This document shows positions 26,684 through 35,153 of a stretch of DNA of 64,000 nucleotides, one piece after another. Position numbers and translations under genes: made by a program. The notes under the pieces were generated by a model. It was given only the letters and a program-made list of their open reading frames with translations. It was not told the origin of the DNA and did not search any database. The stretch is from Ancylothrix sp. D3o. GTDB taxonomy: Bacteria; Cyanobacteriota; Cyanobacteriia; Cyanobacteriales; Oscillatoriaceae. Position 1 is the stretch's first letter; each line of letters starts with the position of its first letter. The DNA lies in assembly GCF_025370775.1 (NCBI RefSeq), contig NZ_JAMXEX010000003.1, positions 186,001-250,000 of the forward strand. Direction: 5' to 3'.

Positions 26684-27979
26684 GTGATCGAGCGCTATAC
26701 TTTGCCCGAAATGGGCGATTTGTGGACTGAAACTTATAAGTTGAAAACGTGGCTTGATGTAGAAATAGCCGTTTGTGAAGCGCAGGCTGAATTAGGCTAT
26801 ATTCCAAAAGAAGCGGTTGAAGAAATTAAGGCAAAAGCAAATTTTGATCTTGATCGGGTTCTGGAAATTGAGGCGGAAGTCCGCCACGATATGATTGCAT
26901 TTTTAACGAATGTCAATGAATATGTGGGGGATGCGGGGCGGTATATTCATTTAGGCTTAACCAGTTCTGATGTTTTAGATACGGCGCTGGCGCTGCAATT
27001 AGTGGCAAGTTTGGATGTGTTGCTGGCACGAGTTGAAGATTTCATTCAAGCGATTCGTTACCAAGCGCAACAACACCGTTATACGGTGATGATTGGCCGG
27101 TCCCATGGCATTCATGCGGAACCGATTACTTTTGGTTTTAAATTGGCCGGTTGGCTGGCAGAAATGTTGCGAAACCGCGAACGTTTGTGCAGTCTGCGTA
27201 AGCAAATTTCTGTGGGTAAAATTTCGGGGGCTGTGGGAACGTATGCGAATATTGACCCGAAAATTGAGGCGATTTCTTGTCAGAAATTAGGGTTAGAACC
27301 GGATACGGCTTCTACTCAGGTGATTTCCCGCGACCGGCACGCTGAATATTTACAAGTTTTGGCGCTGGTGACGGCTTCTATTGAGCGTTTTGCGGTGGAA
27401 ATTCGCAATCTTCAAAGGACTGATGTTTTGGAGGTTGAGGAGTTTTTCTCGAAGGGGCAAAAAGGTTCGTCTGCTATGCCTCATAAACGCAATCCGATTC
27501 GCTCTGAACGTTTAACCGGCATGGCAAGAATTGTGCGGGGTCATGCAATTGCGGCGCTGGAAAATGTGGCGCTTTGGCATGAGCGAGATATTTCTCACAG
27601 TTCGGTTGAGCGTGTGGTTTTTCCTGATGCTTGCATTTTAACGCATTTCATGCTTGTAGAAATTACTGATTTGGTGAAACACCTGTTAGTTTACCCGCAA
27701 AACATGGAACGCAATATGAATGTTTACGGGGGCGTGGTGTTTAGCCAGCGGGTGATGTTGGCGTTGGTGCAAAAGGGCATGAAACGCGAAGATGCTTATC
27801 GGGTTGTCCAGGGTTGTGCTCATCAAGCTTGGAATAAAACTGATGGCAATTTCCGCGATTTAATTTGCAAGGATGAAGAGGTTAAATCTTTTCTATCTCC
27901 GCAAGAGTTGGAGGATTGTTTTGATGCAAAACACCATTTGCGGAATTTAGAGCAAATTTACCAAAAGTTGGGAATTTAA
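26684..27979 (+). CDS. purB: Adenylosuccinate lyase
   Basis: A 431-residue lyase of the fumarase/aspartase superfamily that acts twice in purine synthesis, on SAICAR and on adenylosuccinate, releasing fumarate. The family start MIERYTLPEMGDLWTET is reached with a GTG at 26684; the longer reading from TTG at 26627 adds 19 residues outside the family. The superfamily signature GSSAMPHKRNP lies near residue 261 and the catalytic-histidine region is RSHGIHAEPITFG. The length is exactly typical. A strong bidirectional terminator separates it from the convergent lipoprotein gene. Confidence 0.96.
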   Translation: MIERYTLPEMGDLWTETYKLKTWLDVEIAVCEAQAELGYIPKEAVEEIKAKANFDLDRVLEIEAEVRHDMIAFLTNVNEYVGDAGRYIHLGLTSSDVLDTALALQLVASLDVLLARVEDFIQAIRYQAQQHRYTVMIGRSHGIHAEPITFGFKLAGWLAEMLRNRERLCSLRKQISVGKISGAVGTYANIDPKIEAISCQKLGLEPDTASTQVISRDRHAEYLQVLALVTASIERFAVEIRNLQRTDVLEVEEFFSKGQKGSSAMPHKRNPIRSERLTGMARIVRGHAIAALENVALWHERDISHSSVERVVFPDACILTHFMLVEITDLVKHLLVYPQNMERNMNVYGGVVFSQRVMLALVQKGMKREDAYRVVQGCAHQAWNKTDGNFRDLICKDEEVKSFLSPQELEDCFDAKHHLRNLEQIYQKLGI

Positions 27980-27986
27980 GTTTTTA

Positions 27987-28021
27987 AAAACCCGGTTTCT
28001 TAGGGGAACCGGGTTTTTTTT
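27987..28021. terminator. Bidirectional terminator, AACCCGGTT type
   Basis: AACCCGGTT-N9-AACCGGGTT is a perfect 9-bp stem followed by eight T bases on the plus strand and a T-run on the minus strand. It lies between convergent genes. The same stem core occurs at 30581 and 54076. Confidence 0.88.
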
Positions 28022-28025
28022 GAGG

Positions 28026-28781
28026 TTATTGCAGTTCGACAGTGGTGTTATAGTTATAGCCTCGGAAGTTTGATTCAAATTGAATTTTATACTCGCCAGA
28101 GGCTGGTAGTTTTCCTGTCCATGATTTTTTGCCGGTGTAGTCGCCGCCGCCGGTGAGTTCTTTTTGATCGGGGGAAATGATGAATGGTAAGGGCCCTTCT
28201 TGGACGGCGACGGTGAGGGTTTGACCTTCTTTTGCGGTGAATAAATAGGTGTGGCTGCCGGTGCCTATAAACCTTCCGTTAATGGTTTTTGAATTGCTGT
28301 TTGAAGTGAGGGAAATTGTTTCGGTTTTTTCGCTGCATTCGGTTTCGGTGATGGTTTTAGAAATCCATCCTTGGGGTTCGCTAATTTGAAGCCAGTTGTT
28401 TTGTTCTGCTAAGACGCCGACTATTCTGCCGTTTTCAACTTTACCAACAATATTATCGGGTTTGACTTCGGGGCTGGATCGCACGTTGGCGGGGGGGTTG
28501 GGGTCGGCTATTTTGGCGTTGGTAATTTTACATTCTTGGGGTTTTGTAGTTTTTAATGGAATTGAGGCTGGGGCTTGTTTTGGAGGGGTTTGAGTTGGTG
28601 TTTTGGCGACGGGGGTGGCGACGGGGGTGGGGGGTGCCGGTGTGCTGGCGATGGGCGATGGCTGGCTGGGTGCTTGAGTTGTGGGGGTTTGGGTTGGTGT
28701 ACAAGCAACGGTGAGTAAGCCGGCGCAGAGAGTGATCCAAGTTAATTTAAGTGAATTTTTGCTGTTTTGATAAGTTTTCAT
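28026..28781 (-). CDS. Lipoprotein with SH3-like domain
   Basis: A 251-residue exported protein. From the ATG at 28781 (MKTYQNSKNSLKLTWITLCA) it carries a lipoprotein signal with lipobox LTVAC. A threonine/proline-rich linker follows, then an SH3b domain (NVRSSPEVKPDNIVGKVENG to WLQISEPQGWISKT), often used to bind peptidoglycan, and a C-terminal beta domain resembling pre-peptidase C-terminal modules (YLFTAKEGQTLTVAVQEGPL). It is predicted to sit at a periplasmic membrane face. The upstream 54 codons open in the same frame are low-complexity and were not used. Function unknown. Confidence 0.8.
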   Translation of the reverse strand: MKTYQNSKNSLKLTWITLCAGLLTVACTPTQTPTTQAPSQPSPIASTPAPPTPVATPVAKTPTQTPPKQAPASIPLKTTKPQECKITNAKIADPNPPANVRSSPEVKPDNIVGKVENGRIVGVLAEQNNWLQISEPQGWISKTITETECSEKTETISLTSNSNSKTINGRFIGTGSHTYLFTAKEGQTLTVAVQEGPLPFIISPDQKELTGGGDYTGKKSWTGKLPASGEYKIQFESNFRGYNYNTTVELQ

Positions 28782-29003
28782 GGCAGAATCATTCCGGTTT
28801 TTGTTTGTAATGGATATTGAGATAAAGCGTATTGGGGGGAGAGTGATATTAATTTTAGGGCGGGTTAATATGTTTTTATCGGTTGGGGCATAAGACTGTG
28901 GCCGGTTTAAATGTAGCCGGTTTAAAAAGGTTTGCACCGGCAACTATACCTGATCCGGAGAAAATTGCTGGGAATAATTAGATAAACTTGTGGGTATAAA
29001 TTG

Positions 29004-29726
29004 ATGAAAGCACCTCGTTGGATAAAGTTTTTTATTGTTTTCCTGGCGGTCTTTTTTTGTGTGGCTGGACGAAATTTTCTGGTTTCATCGGCTGTTTCTT
29101 CTGCGCGTCCGCCATTGACCCAAAAAGCAGCCAAGCAAAGCACTTCTTATACTGTACCAGATTGGGCGCGGATGATTGATATTGGGTCTGTGAATCGGAA
29201 TATTAAGTTGGATATCCGCTATGCAACAACGAATAATTTTTTAAAGCGGAAACTTTATAAAGATGCGCGTTGTATTTTGCGGGCCGGTGTGGCTCAAAAG
29301 TTGGCTCAAGTTCAAGAAGATTTGCAAAAAAGAGGGATGGGTTTAAAAGTTTATGATTGTTACCGGCCTTTGTCTGTGACTAAGCAAATGTGGGAAGCTT
29401 TACCGGATGGGCGTTATGTGGCAAACCCGGTTCGTGGTTCGCGTCATAATCGCGGTGCGGCGGTTGATTTGACTTTGGTGGATAGTAAGGGAAAGGAGTT
29501 AGAAATGCCGAGTGGTTTTGATGATTTTAGTGAGCGAGCTTGGCGGACTTATGCGGGTAAGGATGTGAGTGAAAAGGCGCGAAAAAATAGCCGTATTTTG
29601 GAGGAGGTGATGGTTAAATATGGGTTTATTTCGCTTCCGACAGAATGGTGGCATTTTGATGCGAAAGGGTGGGAAGGTTTTTCGCTTTTGGATGTTCCTT
29701 TTGGGGCGGTTCCGAAGGTGAAGTGA
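29004..29726 (+). CDS. D-alanyl-D-alanine dipeptidase (VanX-like, M15D)
   Basis: A 240-residue zinc peptidase of the VanX/DdpX type, which splits D-Ala-D-Ala, either for salvage or wall recycling. Signature residues are SRHNRGAAVDLTLVD (zinc His and Asp) and TEWWHFDAKG (catalytic Glu and zinc His); the substrate arginine lies in DCYRPLSV. An N-terminal hydrophobic segment (FFIVFLAVFFCVAG in part) suggests export. The ATG at 29004 is preferred over an adjacent TTG. VanX of resistance clusters is cytoplasmic; the exported form points to cell-wall recycling. No van genes are nearby. Confidence 0.88.
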   Translation: MKAPRWIKFFIVFLAVFFCVAGRNFLVSSAVSSARPPLTQKAAKQSTSYTVPDWARMIDIGSVNRNIKLDIRYATTNNFLKRKLYKDARCILRAGVAQKLAQVQEDLQKRGMGLKVYDCYRPLSVTKQMWEALPDGRYVANPVRGSRHNRGAAVDLTLVDSKGKELEMPSGFDDFSERAWRTYAGKDVSEKARKNSRILEEVMVKYGFISLPTEWWHFDAKGWEGFSLLDVPFGAVPKVK

Positions 29727-29738
29727 AGGATATAAATT

Positions 29739-30545
29739 TTATTTTTTATTTTGGGCAAGGGTTGGTGGTAAAGGCTTAAGTTTGCCTATTTTTAAATTGC
29801 GTTTCTCTATCAAACTTTGCAAGCGAACCACCCGATTTTTTGGTGATGGATGACTTGCCAAAAATGCCAACTCCCCGCCAGACTTTGCAGCCATTCGGGC
29901 AAAAAAATCTGTTGCTCCTGCTACTTGTCCGTAAGTTTTTTCTAATAAAATTAAGCCAAAATCATCGGCTTGACGTTCTTGGTTTTGGGAATATTGAGCG
30001 CCGGAAACTGACTCAATTGCTGATGCAACAGCACCACCTAAAGCACCGCTATCTCCCAAAATACTAGAAAGGGCGATTTGCACTAAAATTCCCCGTCCTA
30101 AGCGGCGTAAATGATCGCGGTTGGCAAAGTGTCCGAGTTCGTGGCCCATGACCATCATTAATTCATTTTCTGATTGGGCTTGGGCTACTAAACCGGCATA
30201 AATAATAATTGTATCTCCGGGTAAAGCAACGGCGTTGATGGTTTTTTCTGGAATATATAAAACTTGATAATTACGTCCTTGGCGGTTGGCTGCCGGCAAG
30301 TTATTTTCCAGCCGGTCTAGCATTTGATTAAGGGTATCTTGGGCGGGGGAAGGTTGAGCAAATTTTTCGTATGCTGGGGCTATAATTGCCCCTAGTTGCT
30401 GTTCGACTTGTGGCGGAATCAACCAAACAATATTATCGACAGCTAACCAAATTAACCAAAGCGCTAATATAATAAAACCGCCAAAAATTCCTAACAAAGT
30501 TAGTAGTTGTCGGTTACTTGGCGGTGCATTTCTATCGCTTGTCAT
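29739..30545 (-). CDS. M48 family metallopeptidase
   Basis: A 268-residue membrane-anchored zinc protease. One membrane helix (LLGIFGGFIILALWLIWLAV) near residues 16-36 is followed by an outward domain. The zinc motif is MGHELGHFANRDH (HExxH near residue 135) with the third ligand Glu in QERQADDFGL, and the substrate-binding stretch AVALPGDTIIIYAGL is present. Family members include Oma1 and BepA-like quality-control proteases. It is convergent with the VanX-like gene (12 bp between stops), and starts 117 bp after the AIM24-type gene, with a terminator between. Confidence 0.9.
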   Translation of the reverse strand: MTSDRNAPPSNRQLLTLLGIFGGFIILALWLIWLAVDNIVWLIPPQVEQQLGAIIAPAYEKFAQPSPAQDTLNQMLDRLENNLPAANRQGRNYQVLYIPEKTINAVALPGDTIIIYAGLVAQAQSENELMMVMGHELGHFANRDHLRRLGRGILVQIALSSILGDSGALGGAVASAIESVSGAQYSQNQERQADDFGLILLEKTYGQVAGATDFFARMAAKSGGELAFLASHPSPKNRVVRLQSLIEKRNLKIGKLKPLPPTLAQNKK

Positions 30546-30580
30546 GGGTAGTGGGGAGTTGGGAAAGGAAAGTTTTTCAA

Positions 30581-30613
30581 AAAACCCGGTAACTTTGACG
30601 AAACCGGGTTTGG
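30581..30613 (-). terminator. Terminator, AACCCGGTT type
   Basis: On the minus strand AAACCCGGTT and AACCGGGTTT flank a loop and end in a T-run. It follows the AIM24-type gene that stops at 30663. Same core as the hairpin at 27987. Confidence 0.75.
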
Positions 30614-30662
30614 TGCTGACGGCATGAGCTAAAAAACGCTTTTTTGTTAATCCCTAATTAAT

Positions 30663-31364
30663 TTAATTGTTGCTTTTTACTGGTCGAAAAGGGTCTAAGA
30701 AATTGAGCAAGGGGAAAAGGTTTCTTGATTGAACCCACAACCGGCCTTGACCTTGAAACCGGCACACAAACCCCTCACCGCCAAGGATGCCGGTTCTGAG
30801 CCCTTTAAATGATAAACCTCCCATCATTTCGACATGATAATCAAGGGTATCTTCAAAGGCGACAACATAGCCGGTATCGACAACATAGGCGCCAGTGACG
30901 GGAATTTCTAAAATTGCGCCATAGGAACTAAACCAAATATCTCCTTGACCGCTTGCTTTGATTAAAAACAAAGATTCGCCGCTAAAAAAGCCTTTGAATC
31001 CTTGAAATTTTGTGTTAACTTCTACGGTTGGACTGCAAGCTATAAACCCCGAAGATTGAACCATTAAACTGTTGTTGCCGGTGAGATAATAATGGCGAAT
31101 ATCTCCGGGGGTGCCGGGAGAAATATAGATTTGTGCTGGTCGATTTTCCGCAGTAAATTCGCTGAGAAAAAGGGATTCTCCGCTGATCATGCGACCTATG
31201 CCTTTCATTATGCCGCCTTTCATTTTTGATTTCATTTTAATGCCGGTATCCATTGCTGCCATTGCGCCTGCTTCTACAAGTACCGTTTGGTTGGGTTGTA
31301 AATCTAATCGCAAAGAGGCATAGGAGGGTGCGTGCTCAATTTCGTAGGCGATTTTTGTGATCAT
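30663..31364 (-). CDS. AIM24/TIGR00266 family protein, paralogue 1
   Basis: A 233-residue protein of the AIM24 (TIGR00266) family, a duplicated beta-barrel-like fold named for a yeast mitochondrial protein; the bacterial function is unknown. Typical segments are VLVEAGAMAAMDTGIKMKSK, GESLFLSEFTAE, the second-half SGQGDIWFSSYGAI and GEGFVCRFQGQGRLWVQSR. It is the last of three minus-strand paralogues (with 31537 and 32282); all share the GESLF and GEG motifs. Start ATG at 31364. A composite repeat separates it from the next copy. Confidence 0.88.
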   Translation of the reverse strand: MITKIAYEIEHAPSYASLRLDLQPNQTVLVEAGAMAAMDTGIKMKSKMKGGIMKGIGRMISGESLFLSEFTAENRPAQIYISPGTPGDIRHYYLTGNNSLMVQSSGFIACSPTVEVNTKFQGFKGFFSGESLFLIKASGQGDIWFSSYGAILEIPVTGAYVVDTGYVVAFEDTLDYHVEMMGGLSFKGLRTGILGGEGFVCRFQGQGRLWVQSRNLFPLLNFLDPFRPVKSNN

Positions 31365-31389
31365 TTTTGTTAGAGTTTGGGGATATTGT

Positions 31390-31460
31390 TGTTACCGCAG
31401 ATGTATAGCAGGCATCCTGCCTGCTCCACCAGTGGGGCGGGCATCTTGCCCGCCATTAGA
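31390..31460. repeat. CCGCAGAT repeat carrying the AGCAGGCATGCCTGCT element
   Basis: CCGCAGATGTATAGCAGGCA is followed by a hairpin ending CCTGCCTGCTCCACCAG and then GGGCGGGCATCTTGCCCGCC. Related insertions at 41072, 44980, 62764 and 34449 share the GTATAGCAGGC and CTGCTCCACAGAT junctions, so one repeat appears to have entered another at a preferred site. Confidence 0.75.
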
Positions 31461-31536
31461 TGAATTGATGGTTGTTTTGATTGATAGATGGTTTGTTTAA
31501 TTGATGGCTTTTTGGAGTTTTTAAATTACTTTCTGG

Positions 31537-32220
31537 TTATTTGGGCGGCAATTGACTTCCTACCAATTGACCAAAAGCATTTGGGTTATGGGTTTGGCAA
31601 AAAATTCGGCCTTTGCCTTTAAACCGGCAGACTAATCCTTCGCCGCCAATTCCTAATAGGGAACCTACCCAACTTGAGCCGGATTTTGTGACTTCAAAAG
31701 ATAGGGATTTTTCAAAGGCAACTATATGGCCGGTGTCTACGATATATTCTCCGTTGACTGGGATTTCATAAATGGCTCCAAAAGAACTTAATAGCACTGA
31801 ACCTTGGCCAGAGATATCTAACCAAAAAATACTTTCACCGGAAAACATCGATTTAAAACCTTGCCATCCTAAGTCTATATTTACATCAGATTCACTAGCT
31901 AAATAAGAGGTTGCTTGGACAATTATACCGGGTTCAGATACGCGATAATGAAGCAAATCACCTAACATTTTTGGGGCTAAAAAAACTTCGCCGCCGCTGT
32001 TGGGAGAACGAAATACACTTAAAAATAAAGACTCTCCGGTTAACATTCGTTTTAAACCGCCCATAATACCCCCGCCTTTGCCTTTTCTGAGGGTGGTACT
32101 GGCGTTGATATAACCACTCATGGCAATCATTGAACCGGCTTCTGCGATTAATTCTTCACCGGCACTCAGGGTGATTTTAGCAATTGCGCTGTCAGGTTGT
32201 TGTAAAATATCAATATTCAT
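31537..32220 (-). CDS. AIM24/TIGR00266 family protein, paralogue 2
   Basis: A 227-residue AIM24-family paralogue: EELIAEAGSMIAMSGYINAS, GESLFLSVFRSP, ISGQGSVLLSSFGAIYEIPV and GEGLVCRFKGKGRIF. The ATG at 32220 (MNIDILQQPDSAIAKI) fits the family start; a TTG 12 codons upstream gives a Leu/Thr/Gln-rich extension and is not used. The gene is the middle of three tandem copies. The C-terminus CQTHNPNAFGQLVG matches the family end. The tandem set may result from repeated local duplication followed by divergence, since the copies are clearly related but not identical. Confidence 0.87.
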   Translation of the reverse strand: MNIDILQQPDSAIAKITLSAGEELIAEAGSMIAMSGYINASTTLRKGKGGGIMGGLKRMLTGESLFLSVFRSPNSGGEVFLAPKMLGDLLHYRVSEPGIIVQATSYLASESDVNIDLGWQGFKSMFSGESIFWLDISGQGSVLLSSFGAIYEIPVNGEYIVDTGHIVAFEKSLSFEVTKSGSSWVGSLLGIGGEGLVCRFKGKGRIFCQTHNPNAFGQLVGSQLPPK

Positions 32221-32281
32221 TGAATGAGTTTGTGTTTGGGTAAGTAAGTTAACCAATCAGGAAATGTTTAGAAAATAATGT

Positions 32282-32944
32282 TTAGAAAATTTTGGGCCGC
32301 AAAAATCGAATTAACCCATCAATGCTTCGAGATTGTAAATAGATAACACCGGAACCAGAAAGCCGGTTAATTATGCCTTCCCCAGAGGTGACAGAACCAA
32401 ATAAACCACCGGCTAAACCCAAACTCATTTTAATATTGGGTTCATAGGCAACTAAATGACCGCTATCAACAATAAATTCGCCGTTAATTCGTTTTTGGGT
32501 TAAGCCACCATAGGCACCAAAAAATACTTGGCCGGTGCCGGATAATTGCAGTTTAAATAAGCCTTCACCGGCAAATAAACTGGAAAACCCTGCCCATCCC
32601 AACCCCATATTTACCCCCGGAGTGTGAGCAATATAAGCACCCGGTTGAAAACAAATTCCATTCCCTCTTAAATCAATACAAGCAATATCGCCGATAGTTG
32701 ATTGTGTTAACACCAGTTGCAAACGTTCTTGGGTTGGGTTTGTAAAGGTATTGACAAAAAGCGATTCACCCCCAAAAAATTTTTTTAGTAACCCAGAGAA
32801 AAATCCCCCAGAGAAATGAGTCTTCATGGAAATGCGAGCATCCATACTCGTCATCGCCCCCGCTTCCGCCGTGATGCTTTCTCCGGGTTCTAAAGTTACA
32901 AAAACCACAGCAAAGGAAGGTTTGTAGCGGATTTCGTGTTTCAC
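32282..32944 (-). CDS. AIM24/TIGR00266 family protein, paralogue 3
   Basis: A 220-residue AIM24-family protein: ESITAEAGAMTSMDARISMK, FGGESLFVNTFT, SGTGQVFFGAYGGL and GEGIINRLSGSGVIYLQSR. The start is GTG at 32944 with TAGGAG eight bases upstream. It is first in transcription order of the three paralogues, 61 bp before the next. It is the most divergent of the three in the residues between GESLF and the second repeat. The gene upstream in the opposite direction encodes a NACHT ATPase, 106 bp away. Confidence 0.87.
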   Translation of the reverse strand: MKHEIRYKPSFAVVFVTLEPGESITAEAGAMTSMDARISMKTHFSGGFFSGLLKKFFGGESLFVNTFTNPTQERLQLVLTQSTIGDIACIDLRGNGICFQPGAYIAHTPGVNMGLGWAGFSSLFAGEGLFKLQLSGTGQVFFGAYGGLTQKRINGEFIVDSGHLVAYEPNIKMSLGLAGGLFGSVTSGEGIINRLSGSGVIYLQSRSIDGLIRFLRPKIF

Positions 32945-33050
32945 AGATGCGTCTCCTACAGTAAGCTGATGTAAATAACTACAAGTCTGCCAGCAGTTTT
33001 ACGTCTGCGAGCAGTTCTTTAGAAAAAATCAATATATTAATTTTTGTCTC

Positions 33051-34418
33051 ATGTTCACCGTTAACTTTCCTCTGTTTTTTATGCTGGCATCGTTTGCTGG
33101 TCAACTATTCCATAGCTTCCGCGATGCCTCGATTTCACTTTTTTTGTTTGTGATTGCCGGTGGCATGATATGTGCGCTGCCAAGGGGAAGAGCAATGTCA
33201 TCTAAGCCCTCAGCTAAAGGCAGCAGACTGGATTTATTAACAGCTATTGAGCAAGAAATCACCCAAAGGCTGCAACAAACTTTACACAACGCCGTTCTTA
33301 AAACCCTTCTCCAAGAAGATCCGCCAAAACAAACACTGCGCCCCGATATAGACGTAAAAATCGCCAAACAGCCTCGTTATGAACTTCCACCGGCAGCTAA
33401 TATCACCACAGTTTTTGACCAAGCAGAGGGCAGAATGTTGATTTTAGGCGCCCCCGGAAGTGGCAAAACAACTTTGCTTTTAGACTTAGCAAATGAATTA
33501 TGCCGGCGTGCTTTTGCTGATGATTCTGCTGCGGTGCCGGTGTTATTTGATTTGATGGGTTGGAGGGAAGATCAACCCCTTGCTAGTTGGTTGGTTTCCG
33601 AACTAAATGCTAAATACAAACTTCCCACCAATCAGGGCTGGCAATGGTTAGAAAGCGGCAAATTGCTGTTATTATTAGATGGATTAAACGAACTAGAAGA
33701 TCGACAAGAAAAATGTATTTTAGCCATTAATCACTTTGTAGAAAATTCCAGCTATTCCATACCTATAGCCGTATCTACGCGTTTTAAAGAATATAAAAGC
33801 TGCAATGCCAGACTGCGTTTAAAAGCAGCAATTTTACTACGCCCCCTCAACGAAACCCAAATTCGTGCCTATTTAATCAATGCCAGAAGTCGAGAGCTTT
33901 GGCATAATATAGAAACCGAACCTAATTTATTAGAATTGGCAAAAACACCCTTGCTTTTAAACATGATGACTCTGGCTTATGAAGAAATTTTAATTCACTC
34001 TTGGAAACGTCTCACAGAAAAAGAAGAAATGCGCCAATATTTATTTAATGCCTACATTCGCCGCCAACTTTCCAGACAAATCAACTCCCGCAAACAACCA
34101 ACACCCGAAAAAGTCCGCTTTGGGCTAATTTGGTTAGCAAAACAAATGGAAAAAAATCACCAAAGCGAGTTTGGTTTAGACAATATTCCTGTCAGTTGGC
34201 TGCCACCGGCAACAAAAGCCAAAATCAATTTAATTGCTTTGCCGGTTCTCAAAAATTTGGTTTTGCGGATAATTTTATGGCAAAAAGGATATATTCCCTG
34301 GAATTATCGCAAGTTTTTAGATTATGTTAGTCAACAATTCTTAATGCAGAAAGTCGGTAGACGCTACCGTTTTCAACACAAATTATTACAAGAGCATTTT
34401 TCCCAAATGGCTGATTAG
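33051..34418 (+). CDS. NACHT-type STAND ATPase with N-terminal membrane segment
   Basis: A 455-residue NACHT ATPase of the STAND class. One membrane helix lies near residues 5-45 (SISLFLFVIAGGMICAL). The ATPase has Walker A GAPGSGKTTLLLD near 132 and Walker B LLLLLDGLNE near 205, plus the sensor PIAVSTRFKEY. A C-terminal helical part ends YRKFLDYVSQQFLMQKVG and RYRFQHKLLQEHF, common at the end of cyanobacterial NACHT proteins. NACHT ATPases serve signalling, stress and phage defence; the membrane tether and missing sensor repeats leave the role open. It is divergent from three AIM24-type genes. Confidence 0.87.
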   Translation: MFTVNFPLFFMLASFAGQLFHSFRDASISLFLFVIAGGMICALPRGRAMSSKPSAKGSRLDLLTAIEQEITQRLQQTLHNAVLKTLLQEDPPKQTLRPDIDVKIAKQPRYELPPAANITTVFDQAEGRMLILGAPGSGKTTLLLDLANELCRRAFADDSAAVPVLFDLMGWREDQPLASWLVSELNAKYKLPTNQGWQWLESGKLLLLLDGLNELEDRQEKCILAINHFVENSSYSIPIAVSTRFKEYKSCNARLRLKAAILLRPLNETQIRAYLINARSRELWHNIETEPNLLELAKTPLLLNMMTLAYEEILIHSWKRLTEKEEMRQYLFNAYIRRQLSRQINSRKQPTPEKVRFGLIWLAKQMEKNHQSEFGLDNIPVSWLPPATKAKINLIALPVLKNLVLRIILWQKGYIPWNYRKFLDYVSQQFLMQKVGRRYRFQHKLLQEHFSQMAD

Positions 34419-34748
34419 TCAAAAGCCGTTTGTTTGGGGGGTTTTTTTCAAGCACAGATGGATGGCAGCCAGAATGCCTGCCCCACAGATAGGTTAACTT
34501 ATAAACCGGATAGGGTATAGTTTGCTGGAGTTTTTAATCACAGATGTGCTTTTCTATAAGTAGAAGCACTTAATTATTTGTAGGATGGGTAGAGCGTAAG
34601 CGAAACCCATCAAAGCCTCTGTTAGGTTTCGTTCCTCTACCCAACCTACATTATTAAGTTGACTTACTTAGATTGGCTGATAAGTGCGGCCAAATTGAGC
34701 TAAAATAAAGATCCGATATCTAGCCTTAATAAAAAGGTTTTTTTTCAA
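34419..34748. other. Intergenic region with two repeat families
   Basis: About 330 bp without a gene. It holds a CAGAT-flanked element at 34449-34487 (GCAGCCAGAATGCCTGCCCC) and a large palindrome at 34580-34651. The left arm of the palindrome is GTAGGATGGGTAGAGCG and the right arm CGTTCCTCTACCCAACCTAC. Both are dispersed repeats. Confidence 0.6.
34580..34651. repeat. Inverted repeat of GTAGGTTGGGTAGAG type
   Basis: GTAGGATGGGTAGAG near 34580 pairs with CTCTACCCAACCTAC near 34637. The inner arms GAAACCCATC and GTTAGGTTTCG also pair in part. The word GGGTTTCGTTCCTCAACCCA is a common cyanobacterial intergenic repeat. Confidence 0.7.
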
Positions 34749-35051
34749 ATGAGCAGCAGTGTAATGGCTCCTTCTGTGACTTTGTTCCCTGAGCCTAAAG
34801 AGGGAATTGTTGATCAAGAAATTACCACTGAGCAAGCCGGACGAGTAAAATATGACGGAAGTTATTGGCCGGCTCGCTTTTATGATCCCAACTGCCAAGC
34901 AAAACTAGAACCTAAAAATGCTGTCAGTGTGCTTGGTATTGCTGGAATTACTCTCTTAGTCATGCCTATAAATATACCCGAAACAACAAATGCTCCTGAA
35001 CAAGATAAAATCACAGAAGGCGACGAGCAAAAAAATACTCTTGAAACTTAA
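34749..35051 (+). CDS. NfeD-like OB-fold domain protein, short form
   Basis: A 100-residue protein with the C-terminal OB-fold of NfeD proteins: GRVKYDGSYWPARFYDPNC and AKLEPKNAVSVLGIAGITLL, close to the NfeD pattern G-x-V-x-x-x-G-x-x-W and V-x-G-x-x-L-x-V. It lacks the N-terminal membrane segments of full NfeD, so it is a free-standing domain. The tail is acidic and unstructured. Full-length NfeD works with stomatin-like proteins in membrane quality control; no stomatin lies nearby. Function of this short form is unknown. Confidence 0.75.
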   Translation: MSSSVMAPSVTLFPEPKEGIVDQEITTEQAGRVKYDGSYWPARFYDPNCQAKLEPKNAVSVLGIAGITLLVMPINIPETTNAPEQDKITEGDEQKNTLET

Positions 35052-35153
35052 AAATCCCTGCGTTTCTTGCAAGCGTAAAGTTTTTTGTTTGTTTTAAGCC
35101 GGCCGGTGGACATTGCCCAGCATACTAAAATTTAAAACCGAAAATCCAGAAGA

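Noticed and set aside
29004-29726. Vancomycin resistance VanX
   Set aside because: The protein has an export signal and no vanH, vanA or vanS/R neighbours; a cell-wall recycling dipeptidase is more likely.
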